In this document: one piece after another, positions 45,946-54,908 of the stretch
Layout: each line of letters begins with the position of its first letter
Position numbering within the stretch: the stretch's first letter is position 1
Origin: DASUAS01 sp963720765
Lineage (GTDB): Bacteria > Actinomycetota > Acidimicrobiia > IMCC26256 > DASPTH01
DNA: 64,000 nt
Assembly (NCBI GenBank): GCA_963720765.1
Contig: CAVRGS010000011.1
Span: 1-64,000 of the forward strand
Direction: 5' to 3'
The notes under the pieces: generated by a model
What the model was told of the DNA's origin: nothing
The model's input: only the letters and a program-made list of their open reading frames with translations
Database searches by the model: none
Position numbers and translations under genes: made by a program

Positions 45946-47658
45946 TCACGACCGGGAGTCCGAGAGCCGCCAGATCGACCCGCTCGGAAACTGTTCGACC
46001 AGCACCAGAGGGAGCCGCCGCCGGAGCTCGGCGAGTGTCGGGATGCTCACCCCGGTGTCGCCGACTCCGTAGTACACGAGCGCGCCGTCGTGCTGGGCGA
46101 GCACATGCCCGAGCTCGGCGATCTCCTTGTCGAAATTCGGGTTCTTCTGCGCGGAGATCGAGTACTTCCGAGTGGGGAGCAGGATCGACGGGCGCCCGGT
46201 CAGCACGTAGAGACGATCGGGCCCGTTCGTGACGACCAGGTCACCCTCGGGGAGACGGGCCACCGCCTCTTCGAACCGTCCCGGTACCGCGGCCGGCGTT
46301 CCCTCGATCAGGTCCCAGGTCGTGGTGTCGCCGAATCCGGAGAACCAGATCCTCCACGGCCACACCCAGGCCAGGACCACGATGGCGAGGACGGCGCAGA
46401 GGGCGGCGAAGGGAACGCGCGACGACAGGACTTGGACGAGCAGCACCACAGCGACGATGGCGAACGTGACCTGCAGCGGTGCGAGGAGTCTCCGGTCGAA
46501 GGGGATGGTCCGGTCGAGCAACGCCTTCGAGAACACGAGCACCGCCGCGTACGCAACCGCGAACACCGCCAGGATCCACAGGGGTGAGCGCGGACCTGGC
46601 CGGCTCGACCGCGGGGCGTCGTCGACACGCACCGGGTGACGAGCAACGAGCAACGCGACGATGACGACGATCGCCCCGATCCCGACGAGCGCGACGACCC
46701 GCGTGAGGTCCGCGACGTGTGAGCCGACGAACCAACCGGCCACGGTCTCGAACATGGTCTGGAAGTCGATGCTGCCCGGCAGGTGCACCGCCACCGGACG
46801 AGCTCCCTCGGAGGAGCCGTCGAGTGCCAACATCGCCATCCAGATCGCGAGCGGGCCCGCGCCGCCGACGAGGAGGACCGCGGCGTACCGCGAGCGTCGT
46901 CGTCTCGCCCGACGACGTCCGGTGGTTGCGTCGCCGCGACCGAGCGTCGCGCTGAGCAGCACGACCACGACCGCCGTCGCGGTGAGCGCAATTCCTGCGT
47001 AGCGGACGAGGGCCGCGCCCGCGCAGCAGACCGTGAGCCCCACGAGCAGCGTCGTCGACGGCACCACGAGCAGGCGCTCGAGCAGCAAGAACCCGCTCAG
47101 GAAGCACGCGAGCATGAGCGGGTCGGTGACGACGAACCCGTGCACGTAGAGGACGTTGAAGCTGGCCGCCACCAGCACGGCCGACGCCACGCCCGCGGCC
47201 CGCGAGCCGCCGCTGAAGCGCCACGCGACGACTCCGGCGAGGAAGACGTTCACGCCCATGAGCAGCGCGTTGAACCACCTCGCAGCGTCGAAGGCATCGA
47301 TGCCGATCCGCTCGAAGACCGCCAGCACGGCAGGGAACAGCGGCGGGTAGTGCGTGAGTGGAACTGCACCGTCGAACGCCGCGGCCCTGGCCGGCGAGTA
47401 CGGATTGATCAGGAGATTGAACGGCGTGGTCAGACCGCGTCCCCGGGCGAGGTTCCGCGCGGTGCCGATGTAGACGGCCGAGTCGGGGATCATGCCCGCG
47501 CCGTGCTTGGTGATCAGGAGCACCGCGCCCGCAGCCAGGGCGCCGATCACGGCGAGGGTGCCGTACAGGAGGTGCGTCCCGCTTCGACCGCAGTTCTCCC
47601 CCGCAGGGGGCGGACGATCGTCGGCTTCCGGAAGCACCTGTCCCGTCGGCGCTGACAT
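45946..47658 (-). CDS. multi-pass membrane glycosyltransferase-like protein (GT39/PMT-like)
   Basis: 570 residues with about ten to twelve hydrophobic segments (for example LLYGTLAVIGALAAGAVLLI, AVLFVSKALLDR-type helices later) and a soluble C-terminal domain. The N-terminal loop has DSAVYIGTARNLARGRGLTT, the acidic Asp pattern of lipid-linked sugar transferases of the ArnT/PMT clan. The C-terminal part (VTNGPDRLYVLTGRPSILLP) is typical of the same group. Donor and acceptor unknown; decoration of cell-wall glycan or protein is likely. A TACCCT -10 box lies 9 bases before the ATG. Confidence 0.75.
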   Translation of the reverse strand: MSAPTGQVLPEADDRPPPAGENCGRSGTHLLYGTLAVIGALAAGAVLLITKHGAGMIPDSAVYIGTARNLARGRGLTTPFNLLINPYSPARAAAFDGAVPLTHYPPLFPAVLAVFERIGIDAFDAARWFNALLMGVNVFLAGVVAWRFSGGSRAAGVASAVLVAASFNVLYVHGFVVTDPLMLACFLSGFLLLERLLVVPSTTLLVGLTVCCAGAALVRYAGIALTATAVVVVLLSATLGRGDATTGRRRARRRRSRYAAVLLVGGAGPLAIWMAMLALDGSSEGARPVAVHLPGSIDFQTMFETVAGWFVGSHVADLTRVVALVGIGAIVVIVALLVARHPVRVDDAPRSSRPGPRSPLWILAVFAVAYAAVLVFSKALLDRTIPFDRRLLAPLQVTFAIVAVVLLVQVLSSRVPFAALCAVLAIVVLAWVWPWRIWFSGFGDTTTWDLIEGTPAAVPGRFEEAVARLPEGDLVVTNGPDRLYVLTGRPSILLPTRKYSISAQKNPNFDKEIAELGHVLAQHDGALVYYGVGDTGVSIPTLAELRRRLPLVLVEQFPSGSIWRLSDSRS

Positions 47659-47665
47659 CGGAGGG

Positions 47666-47943
47666 TCAGGGTACCGGACCCTTTCCCGTCATGCGGGTCC
47701 GCCGCCGGGCGGTCTCCCACGCGCGCCGGTGTGCGCGCGCGGCGCGGCCAGCGCCCGGTCGACGCGTCGATCAGCGCCCGGCGGATGTCGGCAAGGCCGG
47801 CGTGGCGGGCGACTTCCTCGCGCAGCTGGGCCGGGACGCGACGCAGTTCACCGGAGGGTCACCGGCACCCGACTCCTCGGCCCATCGCACGTGCTTCCCG
47901 AGCCACCGCAGCGTCGCAGCTTCGGTGGTCGGAGATCGCTCAC
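47666..47943 (-). CDS. small hypothetical protein after DUF2017, with apparent frameshifts
   Basis: A GTG at 47943 overlaps the DUF2017 stop (GTGA), as at the other junctions. The region reads protein-like in pieces but in changing frames: EAATLRWLGKHVRWAEESGA, then ELRRVPAQLREEVARHAGLA followed by DIRRALIDA, and a possible end RTRMTGKGPVP with TGA at 47668. I read this as one gene of about 90 residues with two or three base errors; function unknown. It could equally be a decayed gene. Confidence 0.4.
47668..47673 (-). promoter_or_regulatory. -10 box of the glycosyltransferase gene
   Basis: TACCCT on the minus strand, 9 bases before the ATG at 47658, so the mRNA leader would be at most a few bases. 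It lies at the 3' end of the small gene downstream of DUF2017. Confidence 0.4.
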
Positions 47944-48443
47944 AACAGCTCTTCCACGAGATCGCCCTGCACCCACGTGAGCCACTGGTACAGCGCGTAG
48001 GGCCCGGCCTCCGGGTCCGCGGGATCGAGCTCGCGCTCCTCTTCCGTCACACCGAGGCGCGTGCCGAGCACGAGACGCGTGTCGTTGAGCACCCCGAGCC
48101 ACACGCCGACCTCGTCGGCCGTGAGGTCGATCTGCCACCAGTCACCTCTGAGCTCGGCCCGGTCCAAGGTGACCGTGATGAGCACGAGCGCGTCGAGCCG
48201 CTCCCGCAGCAAGGACGGCCCGACCAGCGCCTGCCACTCGGCCTCTTCGGTCTCCGCGGTGGGATCGAGGTAGGCACGCGGGAACAGGCGGGAGCGGGCG
48301 GGGTCGTCGACGTCGTCCTCGAACACCTCCCGCAGCTGCTCCGGCAGCGCGCGCAGCAACGAGAGCTCCTCCTCCGCGAGCGACACCGTCAGCGTGTCGT
48401 CGCGCCCGGGACGGAACCGCTTCCACCGAGCCATCAGGGACAC
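47940..48443 (-). CDS. DUF2017 family protein (AosR-like)
   Basis: 167 residues, acidic, with the helical DUF2017 layout: VSLAEEELSLLRALPEQLRE, then ARSRLFPRAYLDPTAETEEA and LTADEVGVWLGVLNDTRLVL. The mycobacterial member, AosR, is a redox-linked regulator that partners an ECF sigma factor; whether that holds here is unknown. It follows clpS by 4 bases. GTG 48443 or ATG 48434 may be the start. Confidence 0.85.
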   Translation of the reverse strand: MSLMARWKRFRPGRDDTLTVSLAEEELSLLRALPEQLREVFEDDVDDPARSRLFPRAYLDPTAETEEAEWQALVGPSLLRERLDALVLITVTLDRAELRGDWWQIDLTADEVGVWLGVLNDTRLVLGTRLGVTEEERELDPADPEAGPYALYQWLTWVQGDLVEELL

Positions 48444-48447
48444 CGCA

Positions 48448-48735
48448 CTACGACGGGTGTTCCATCGTGGCCCAGAGGCCGTAGGCGTGGAGACGGGCGA
48501 CGTCGGCTTCGCACTTCTCGACCGGCCCGTCGGACACGATCGCTCGGCCCTCCTCGTGCACCTGGCGCATGAGCTTCGTTGCCTTCTTGCGTGAGTACCC
48601 GAAGAGCTGCTGGAACACGTACACCACGTAGGTCATCAGGTTGACCGGGTCGTTCCACACGATCACGATCCACGGCTTGTCGGTGACCGTGAGCTCCTCG
48701 ATCGCGGGCTCCTGGACCTCGACGGGCACGGTCAC
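48448..48735 (-). CDS. clpS: ATP-dependent Clp protease adaptor ClpS
   Basis: N-end-rule adaptor that hands substrates to ClpA/ClpC. 95 residues: WIVIVWNDPVNLMTYVVYVF (the Asn-Asp-x-x-N pocket), GYSRKKATKLMRQVHEEGRA and VEKCEADVARLHAYGLWATM. The GTG at 48735 overlaps the nusB stop (GTGA). clpS beside DUF2017 is the usual actinobacterial pair. Confidence 0.94.
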   Translation of the reverse strand: MTVPVEVQEPAIEELTVTDKPWIVIVWNDPVNLMTYVVYVFQQLFGYSRKKATKLMRQVHEEGRAIVSDGPVEKCEADVARLHAYGLWATMEHPS

Positions 48736-49154
48736 TGCCCAGGCTCCACTGCTCCCCCGGGGCGGAGCTCGTCGGCGATGCGACTCAGCAGGCCGTTGAC
48801 GAAGCGCCCGGAGTCCTTGGTGGAGTACTGCTTGGCCAGCTCGACGGCCTCGCTGATGACGACCGCGGCCGGGACGTCGCGCTCCCATCCGAGCTCGTAC
48901 GCGCCGAGGCGCAGCACGGCTCGATCGACGGCGGGCATGCGCTCGAGCGCCCAGTGCTCGGAGAACTTTCGCAGCAGCGCGTCGACATCGGCGCTGTGGT
49001 CCTCGACGCCGCGCACGAGCTGCACCGCGTACTCGTCCGGCGGCGCCGGTTGCTGCTCGATGAGCGCGTCGACCCCGAGGTCGCGCACCTCGAGCTCGTA
49101 ACACAGACCGAGGGCTCGTTCCCGGGCTTCGCGGCGGCTTCCCGTGACGGCCAT
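48732..49154 (-). CDS. nusB: transcription antitermination protein NusB
   Basis: All-helical RNA-binding protein for rRNA antitermination. 140 residues: GSRREARERALGLCYELEVR, LVRGVEDHSADVDALLRKFS and MPAVDRAVLRLGAYELGWER, with AVVISEAVELAKQYSTKDSG and FVNGLLSRIADEL. It follows efp by 18 bases, the common efp-nusB order. Confidence 0.95.
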   Translation of the reverse strand: MAVTGSRREARERALGLCYELEVRDLGVDALIEQQPAPPDEYAVQLVRGVEDHSADVDALLRKFSEHWALERMPAVDRAVLRLGAYELGWERDVPAAVVISEAVELAKQYSTKDSGRFVNGLLSRIADELRPGGAVEPGQ

Positions 49155-49172
49155 GTCGTTCGGTGCCGGCCC

Positions 49173-49736
49173 TCAGGCTCGCGCCAGGTATTCCCCGGTG
49201 CGCGTGTCGACCTTGATCTTCTCACCCGGTTCGACGAACAACGGCACCTGCACGACCAGACCGGTCTCGAGCGTCGCGGGCTTGCGCGCGCCCGACACAC
49301 GGTCGCCCTGCACACCCGGCTCGGTCTCGGCCACGTTGAGCTCGACCGCGGCGGGGAGCTCGGCGGCGACGACCGCACCGTCGTACATGTGCAGGACGGC
49401 GCTGTCGCCTTCTTTCAGGTAGTCGACCGCACTCCCGAGATCCTTGGTGGCGACGTTGAGCTGGTCGTAGGACTCGCTGTCCATGAACACCAACGAGTCG
49501 CTCTCGCGGTAGAGGTACTGCATGTCGCGCTTGTCGATGATCGCGAGCGGCACCTTCTCGTCACCCCGGAACGTGCGCTCGAGCACCGCGCCGCCCGACA
49601 CCTTCTTGAGCTTGGTGCGCACGAACGCGCCGCCCTTGCCCGGCTTCACGTGCTGGAACTCGACGACGGTGACGAGACCTTCAGACGGCAGGTTCAGCGC
49701 CATGCCGTTCTTGAAGTCGTTGGACGAGATGCTCAA
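49173..49736 (-). CDS. efp: translation elongation factor P
   Basis: Relieves ribosome stalling at polyproline. 187 residues with three beta-barrel domains: SSNDFKNGMALNLPSEGLVT, the tip loop HVKPGKGGAF with the Lys that is modified in some bacteria, and a C-terminal VPLFVEPGEKIKVDTRTGEY. No EpmA/EpmB modifier genes are in the window. Located between pepP and nusB. Confidence 0.96.
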   Translation of the reverse strand: MSISSNDFKNGMALNLPSEGLVTVVEFQHVKPGKGGAFVRTKLKKVSGGAVLERTFRGDEKVPLAIIDKRDMQYLYRESDSLVFMDSESYDQLNVATKDLGSAVDYLKEGDSAVLHMYDGAVVAAELPAAVELNVAETEPGVQGDRVSGARKPATLETGLVVQVPLFVEPGEKIKVDTRTGEYLARA

Positions 49737-49755
49737 GGAACAGTCCTCAGGGGAA

Positions 49756-50886
49756 TCAGATGATCAGGTGCTTGGGGAAGGCAGTCAGAGGGTCGGAGCC
49801 GTCGGGGGTGACGACCACCGTGTCCTCGATGCGCACGCCGCCCACACCAGGGAGGTACACGCCGGGCTCGACCGTGACGACCGAACCGGGTTCCAAGGTA
49901 TCACGGGCACTCGCGGCCACCCGGGGGTCCTCGTGGATCTCCAGACCCACCCCGTGGCCGGTGCCGTGCACGAACGAGTCGGCCCATCCCGCCGCCGCGA
50001 TCACGTCGCGGCACGCACGATCGACGGCCGCGCAGTCGGCGCCCGCATGCACCGCCTCCCGACCTGCTCGTTGGCTGTCGCGCACGACATCCCAGACGCG
50101 CCGGGCCTCGGGACCGGGGTCGCCGACGCTGACGGTGCGGGTCATGTCGGAGCAGTAGCCGTCGACGATGCACCCGAAGTCGATGACGACCAGCTCACCC
50201 GCGTCCACCTGCCGTGCACTCGGGCGGGCGTGGGGCTTCGCGGCGTTCGGACCCGACGCGACGATCGGATCGAAGCTGTTGCCGCTCGCCCCGCGGCGGC
50301 GCATCTCGACCTCGAGCTCCAGCGCGAAGTCGCGCTCGGTGGGTCGTTCGGCGAGACGTGGGAGGAGCGCACCGAGCGCATCGTCGGCGATGGCGCACGC
50401 GGCGCGGATGCGGGCGACCTCGGCAGGTTCCTTGACCCGCCGGAGCCGCTCCACGAGACCGTCGGTGGGCACGAGCTCGTGGCCGTCGAGCGCGACGGAG
50501 AGCGCGCGCTGCTGCGACCACGTGACCGCGTGAGCTTCGAGCCCCACGCGCGCACCGGAGCGGAGCGCTCCCGCGAGCGCGTCGCGCTGCTGCACGACGG
50601 TGGCGCCGATCTCGATCCGGGCCACCACGCCGGCGGCGCCCAGCTGCTCGCCCGCCTGCGTGCGGTACCGGCCATCAGACGTGAACACGAGCGCGTCGTC
50701 GGCGACGAGCAGCATCGCCGAGCTGCCGGTGAAGCCGGTGAGGTAGCGCACGTTGGGCAGGTGTGTGATCAGCAGCGCATCGACACCGGCGTCGGCGAGC
50801 AACCCGCGCAGGCGCACGACGCGACTCGCGACGTCCATGGCGGGAAGTGCGTCGAGCGCACCGCCTCGTTCGGAGGTGGCGGTCAT
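49756..50886 (-). CDS. pepP: Xaa-Pro aminopeptidase (M24B)
   Basis: Metalloprotease that removes an N-terminal residue before proline. 376 residues: creatinase-like N-terminal domain (THLPNVRYLTGFTGSSAMLL), then the pita-bread fold with metal ligands in VIDFGCIVDGYCSDMTRTVS (two Asp), HGTGHGVGLEIHEDPRV (His, Glu) and GVRIEDTVVVT (Glu). It is coupled to aroQ (ATGA) and followed by efp, the usual order. Confidence 0.92.
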   Translation of the reverse strand: MTATSERGGALDALPAMDVASRVVRLRGLLADAGVDALLITHLPNVRYLTGFTGSSAMLLVADDALVFTSDGRYRTQAGEQLGAAGVVARIEIGATVVQQRDALAGALRSGARVGLEAHAVTWSQQRALSVALDGHELVPTDGLVERLRRVKEPAEVARIRAACAIADDALGALLPRLAERPTERDFALELEVEMRRRGASGNSFDPIVASGPNAAKPHARPSARQVDAGELVVIDFGCIVDGYCSDMTRTVSVGDPGPEARRVWDVVRDSQRAGREAVHAGADCAAVDRACRDVIAAAGWADSFVHGTGHGVGLEIHEDPRVAASARDTLEPGSVVTVEPGVYLPGVGGVRIEDTVVVTPDGSDPLTAFPKHLII

Positions 50887-51326
50887 CCGTGCTCCAACGT
50901 GTCGATGGCACCCTCGACGGCGAGGCGGTAGCCGGCGGCGCCGAAGCCGGCCATGGTGGCGGTCATGTACGGCGAGATCACGGAGTCGTGGCGCCAGTGC
51001 TCGCGCGCCTCGGGGTTGGAGATGTGGAGCTCCACCTTCACACCCGCGAAGGTGGCCAACGCGTCGGCGAGCGCGAACGAGTAGTGGGTGAACGCACCCG
51101 CGTTGATGACGATCGCGGCGCAGCGACCGCGGGCGTGGTGGATGGCATCGACGAGGTCGCCCTCGTGGTTCGACTGCACGTGCTCGAGGCCGTAGCCGCG
51201 CTCGCGCGCAGTCCTGGTGGCGAGGTCGACCAGGTCGGCGAGCGTGGTGGTGCCGTAGATCTCCGGTTCGCGCTCGCCGAGCAGGTTCAGGTTGGGACCC
51301 GACACCAAGAGGATCGTTCCAGCCAC
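50883..51326 (-). CDS. aroQ: type II 3-dehydroquinate dehydratase
   Basis: Third step of the shikimate pathway. 147 residues from GTG 51326: MAGTILLVSGPNLNLLGERE, then HVQSNHEGDLVDAIHHA, AIVINAGAFTHYSFALADAL (catalytic His) and VELHISNPEAREHWRHDSVI. All type II hallmarks present, including the flexible-lid Tyr/Arg region at the N terminus. It follows aroB after 4 bases. Confidence 0.95.
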   Translation of the reverse strand: MAGTILLVSGPNLNLLGEREPEIYGTTTLADLVDLATRTARERGYGLEHVQSNHEGDLVDAIHHARGRCAAIVINAGAFTHYSFALADALATFAGVKVELHISNPEAREHWRHDSVISPYMTATMAGFGAAGYRLAVEGAIDTLEHG

Positions 51327-51330
51327 CGGT

Positions 51331-52416
51331 TCAGCCTCCCACATCCACGGCCACACCCACGGCGGCGAACGCGACGTCGAGCGCCCGTGCGTCGGGGTCG
51401 TGCACGGTCTCGAGGCCGAGCGGACCCGGGAGCACGAAGGTGAGCCCGCCCACCGCCTTCTTGTCACGCCGCATCGACGCGACCAATTCCGCCCGGCTGC
51501 CGGCACCGGGTACCGCAGTGGGGAGGTCGAGCGACGACACGACGTTGCGGTAGTGGTCGACGGCGTCGGCGTCGATGCGTTCCAGCGCGCCGGCGAGCGC
51601 ACCCGCGAACACGAGACCCACGGCGACCGCCTCGCCGTGCAGCAGTTCGTAGCCGCCGACCGACTCGAGCGCGTGCGCGAGGGTGTGCCCGAGGTTGAGG
51701 GTGGCGCGCAGCCCGGTGCGTTCCTGCGGGTCGGCCGCCACGACGTGCGCCTTCATCGCCGCGCACGACGCGACCAGCTCCGTGAGGACGTCGGTGTCGC
51801 GCGCCACGACCGCGCTCGCGTGGTGCTCGACGATGGCGCGTACGCGCTCGCCGCCGGGCATGAGCGCGTACTTGGCGACCTCACCGAGGCCGGCGCGGAA
51901 CTCGCGCGGCGGCAGGGTCGTCAGCGTGGCGACGTCGGCGTAGACCGCGAGGGGCTGGTGGAACACGCCGACCAGGTTCTTGCCCTCGGGAAGGTTGACC
52001 GCGGTCTTGCCGCCGATGGCGGCGTCGACCTGCGCGAGCAGCGTCGTCGGTGCCTGCACCACGCTGATGCCACGGTGGTACACCGACGCGGCGAAGCCGG
52101 CGGTGTCGCCGACCACTCCCCCGCCGAGCGCGAGCACGGCGTCGTCCCGCAGGAGCCCCCACGACGCAAAGCTCGAGCACAGGTCGTCGACGGTGGCGAG
52201 CGACTTGGCGTCCTCACCGTCACCGATGAGGAACAGGTCGGTGGTGACGCCTGCCTGCTGCAGCGCCGCCAGCAACGCGGGCGCGTGGAAGTCGGCGACG
52301 CCGGGCTGGCTCACGACCGCGACGCGGCGGCGGCCGCCCAGCCGCGCACCGACGTCGGACAGCGCGCCGGCGCCGACGATCACGTCGTAGGGCGCGTCGG
52401 GGAGTGCGACCGTCAC
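51331..52416 (-). CDS. aroB: 3-dehydroquinate synthase
   Basis: Second step of the shikimate pathway, NAD- and zinc-dependent. 361 residues: IGDGEDAKSLATVDDLCSSF, ALGGGVVGDTAGFAASVYHR, PTTLLAQVDAAIGGKTAVNL and LRATLNLGHTLAHALESVGG with zinc His, then LLHGEAVAVGLVFAGALAG. GTG at 52416 overlaps the aroK stop (GTGA); GTG 52425 is also in frame. Confidence 0.95.
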   Translation of the reverse strand: MTVALPDAPYDVIVGAGALSDVGARLGGRRRVAVVSQPGVADFHAPALLAALQQAGVTTDLFLIGDGEDAKSLATVDDLCSSFASWGLLRDDAVLALGGGVVGDTAGFAASVYHRGISVVQAPTTLLAQVDAAIGGKTAVNLPEGKNLVGVFHQPLAVYADVATLTTLPPREFRAGLGEVAKYALMPGGERVRAIVEHHASAVVARDTDVLTELVASCAAMKAHVVAADPQERTGLRATLNLGHTLAHALESVGGYELLHGEAVAVGLVFAGALAGALERIDADAVDHYRNVVSSLDLPTAVPGAGSRAELVASMRRDKKAVGGLTFVLPGPLGLETVHDPDARALDVAFAAVGVAVDVGG

Positions 52417-52952
52417 CCGTTCCACGCGCGGAACTCCTCCACCACGGTGGCCGCGACGTCGTCGACCGAGCTCCGTTCGGTGTCGACCTCGACATGCGCA
52501 GCTGCCTCGTACGCCGGTTGTCGGAGCGAGCTCAAGCGCTCGAGCGTCGCCGTCTTGTCGCCGCCGATGAGGAGGGGACGCGAGTCGTCGCTCGACAAGC
52601 GCGACGCGAGCGCGGCTGACGACGCGGTGAGCAGCACGACGACGCCGTGGGCACGCAGCACGCGTCGGTTCTCGGCGTCGAGCACCGCGCCACCTCCGCA
52701 CGAGATCACGAGCGGGGTGGGTGACGCAGCCGCGTCGGCGACCGCCACACGCTCGCGCAGCCGGAAGCCCCGCTCCCCCTCCGCGGCCCAGATGTCGTCG
52801 AACGGCACGCCGGCCGCCGCGACGACGAGCTCGTCGGTGTCGACGAACGGCCGGTCGAGGAGCTCGGCGCAGCGGTGGCCGACGGTCGTCTTGCCGGCAC
52901 CCATCAGCCCGACGAGCACGAGATGCCTCCCCCTGGAGGAGACGTCGTTCAC
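52413..52952 (-). CDS. aroK: shikimate kinase
   Basis: Phosphorylates shikimate. 179 residues from GTG 52952: LVLVGLMGAGKTTVGHRCAE (P-loop), FVDTDELVVAAAGVPFDDIW (shikimate-binding Asp), VISCGGGAVLDAENRRVLRA and the lid arginine in DSRPLLIGGDKTATLERLSS. It is separated from the aroC stop by 4 bases. Confidence 0.94.
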   Translation of the reverse strand: MNDVSSRGRHLVLVGLMGAGKTTVGHRCAELLDRPFVDTDELVVAAAGVPFDDIWAAEGERGFRLRERVAVADAAASPTPLVISCGGGAVLDAENRRVLRAHGVVVLLTASSAALASRLSSDDSRPLLIGGDKTATLERLSSLRQPAYEAAAHVEVDTERSSVDDVAATVVEEFRAWNG

Positions 52953-52956
52953 CGGA

Positions 52957-54111
52957 CTACCGCAGGGATGCGACGTAGGCGGCGTGGTTGCGCACCAGCT
53001 CGTCGAGCGAATCGCCACCGAACTTGCGGGTGACCTCGTTGGCGAGGACGAGCGCGGTCATCGTCTCGGCCACCACGCCGGCGGCGGGCACCGCGGTGAC
53101 GTCGGTGCGCTCCTTGAACGAGACCGTCTCCTCCTTGGTGGTGGTGTCGACGGTCTTCAGCACGGGACGGTTGAGCGTGGCCAGCGGCTTCATCGCCACC
53201 CGCGCCACCAGCAGACCACCGGTGCTCATGCCACCCTCGGTGCCACCCGCCAGCGTGGAACCGCGCGTGTACTCCTGCGCGTCGCCGTCCCAGAGGATCT
53301 CGTCGTGGGCGTCGCTGCCGCGGCGACCCGCGACCTCGAACCCGTCGCCGATCTCGACGCCCTTCATGGCCTGGATGCTCATGAGCGCCTGCGCGAGCAG
53401 GCCGTCGAGCTTGCGGTCCCAGTGGACGTGTGAGCCGAGACCGGGGGGGACGCCGAAGCCGAGCACCTCGACCACGCCACCGAGGGAGTCGCCGACCTTG
53501 GCCGCCGCCTCGACCTCGGCGATCATCGCCGCTTCGGCCTCCGTGTCGAAGCACCGCACCGGTGACTCGTCGACCGTCGCGAGATCGGCGGGTGTGGGGC
53601 GACGGTCGGCGCCCGCCCGGGCCCGACCCATCTGGATCACGTGGCTCAGGATCTCGGTGCCGATCTCGGCCAGGAGCAGCTTGGCCAGGGTGCCGGCCGC
53701 GACGCGGGCGGCGGTCTCGCGGGCGCTGGCCCGCTCGAGCACGTTGCGGGCGTCGTCGAACCCGTACTTCTGCATGCCGACGAGGTCGGCGTGGCCGGGA
53801 CGGGGCTGGTGGAGGGGCTTCTCCGTGACCCCCGGCGCGGGCGACATCTCCTCTTGCCACTTGGGCCACTCGGTGTTGTGGATGACGACGGAGACCGGTG
53901 AACCGAGGGTGAGGCCGTGGCGAACCCCGCCGAGGAGCTCGACGTCGTCGCGCTCGAAGCGCATGCGGGGGCCGCGACCGAACCCGAGTCGGCGGCGCGC
54001 GAGCTCGTCACCGAGCTGTTCGACGGTGACGGGCAGGCCCGCGGGCAGGCCCTCGACGACCACCGTGAGGGCGGGGCCGTGGGACTCACCGGCGGTCAGG
54101 TAACGCAGCAC
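52957..54111 (-). CDS. aroC: chorismate synthase
   Basis: Last step to chorismate, with reduced FMN. 384 residues, intact: MLRYLTAGESHGPALTVVVE, GRGPRMRFERDDVELLGGVR, HQPRPGHADLVGMQKYGFDD and RASARETAARVAAGTLAKLL signatures, and AGGTEGGMSTGGLLVARVAM near the C terminus. First gene of an aro-efp operon; a TATCCT -10 box lies about 50 bases upstream. Confidence 0.96.
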   Translation of the reverse strand: MLRYLTAGESHGPALTVVVEGLPAGLPVTVEQLGDELARRRLGFGRGPRMRFERDDVELLGGVRHGLTLGSPVSVVIHNTEWPKWQEEMSPAPGVTEKPLHQPRPGHADLVGMQKYGFDDARNVLERASARETAARVAAGTLAKLLLAEIGTEILSHVIQMGRARAGADRRPTPADLATVDESPVRCFDTEAEAAMIAEVEAAAKVGDSLGGVVEVLGFGVPPGLGSHVHWDRKLDGLLAQALMSIQAMKGVEIGDGFEVAGRRGSDAHDEILWDGDAQEYTRGSTLAGGTEGGMSTGGLLVARVAMKPLATLNRPVLKTVDTTTKEETVSFKERTDVTAVPAAGVVAETMTALVLANEVTRKFGGDSLDELVRNHAAYVASLR

Positions 54112-54161
54112 GCGACGACCTCAGCATTCGGGCTCGGCAGGCTGGGAAAGCGGGACGGTCC

Positions 54162-54167
54162 AGGATA
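54162..54167 (-). promoter_or_regulatory. -10 box for the aroC operon
   Basis: TATCCT on the minus strand within the 104-base gap after the prepilin peptidase gene. It gives a leader of about 45 bases that ends with a GAGG ribosome-binding site 7-9 bases before the aroC GTG. No clear -35. Confidence 0.4.
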
Positions 54168-54215
54168 CCGGCGCCCTGTCGGGGGCCTCCGCTCATTCGC
54201 CGCCGGGCCCGGCGA

Positions 54216-54908
54216 TCAGTTGCCCTTGTACCAGTCGAGGATGGGGGCGGCGACGAGCACCGCGGTGATGCAGCCGGCGGCGAGGAAAGGGCCGAACGGC
54301 ACCGCCTGGCTCTTGCCGCGGACCTTGGTGACGATGAGGACGATCCCGACGACCGCGCCGTAGAGGAAGCCGAGGAACAGGCCGAGCACCATCTCGCCCC
54401 AACCGAGCACGCCGAGGGCGAGGCCGAGGGTGAACGACAGCTTCACGTCGCCGAAGCCCATGCTGCGGGGCGACACGAGGTGGAGCACGAAGAAGACGGC
54501 GAACGCGACCGCCCCGGCGATGAGGCCGCGCACGTAGGCGTCGAGGTCGCCGTCTGCAGCCGTGCCGAGCGCGAGGAGCGCCAGCATCACGACGGTGAGG
54601 GGGTAGACGATCTTGTTCGGCAGCAGGTAGGTCTCGAAGTCGATCACCGCGAGGGCGACCAGCGCGGCGGTGAGCACGAGGTACGCGGGGAGCAGCCACG
54701 AGTCGTCGAAGCGCGCCGCGGTGGCGCCGAACAACGCGCCGGTGACGACGGTGACGAAGAGGCGTCGCACCATCGACGGCTGCGGTTCGTCGTCGGCGGG
54801 CGGACCGAACACCGGTTGCTTGCGCGGCACGCGGGTGATCACCGGGTCGAGGAACCAGCCGACGACCAGGCCGAGGATCGAGCTGCCGGCGACGAGGGCC
54901 GCGCTCAC
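54216..54908 (-). CDS. type IV prepilin peptidase (A24)
   Basis: Membrane aspartic protease that cleaves (and may methylate) prepilin-like leaders. 230 residues with about seven hydrophobic segments. The two active-site aspartates are in AVIDFETYLLPNKIVY and MGFGDVKLSFTLGL. The N-terminal Cys-rich domain of larger PilD enzymes is absent, as in minimal forms. No pilin genes are in the window. Its GTG overlaps the aroE stop (GTGA). Confidence 0.88.
   Translation of the reverse strand: MSAALVAGSSILGLVVGWFLDPVITRVPRKQPVFGPPADDEPQPSMVRRLFVTVVTGALFGATAARFDDSWLLPAYLVLTAALVALAVIDFETYLLPNKIVYPLTVVMLALLALGTAADGDLDAYVRGLIAGAVAFAVFFVLHLVSPRSMGFGDVKLSFTLGLALGVLGWGEMVLGLFLGFLYGAVVGIVLIVTKVRGKSQAVPFGPFLAAGCITAVLVAAPILDWYKGN

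Noticed and set aside
45072..47658. Genomic island or phage remnant
   Set aside because: No integrase, transposase, att repeats or clear base-composition change; just a few accessory genes between conserved operons.
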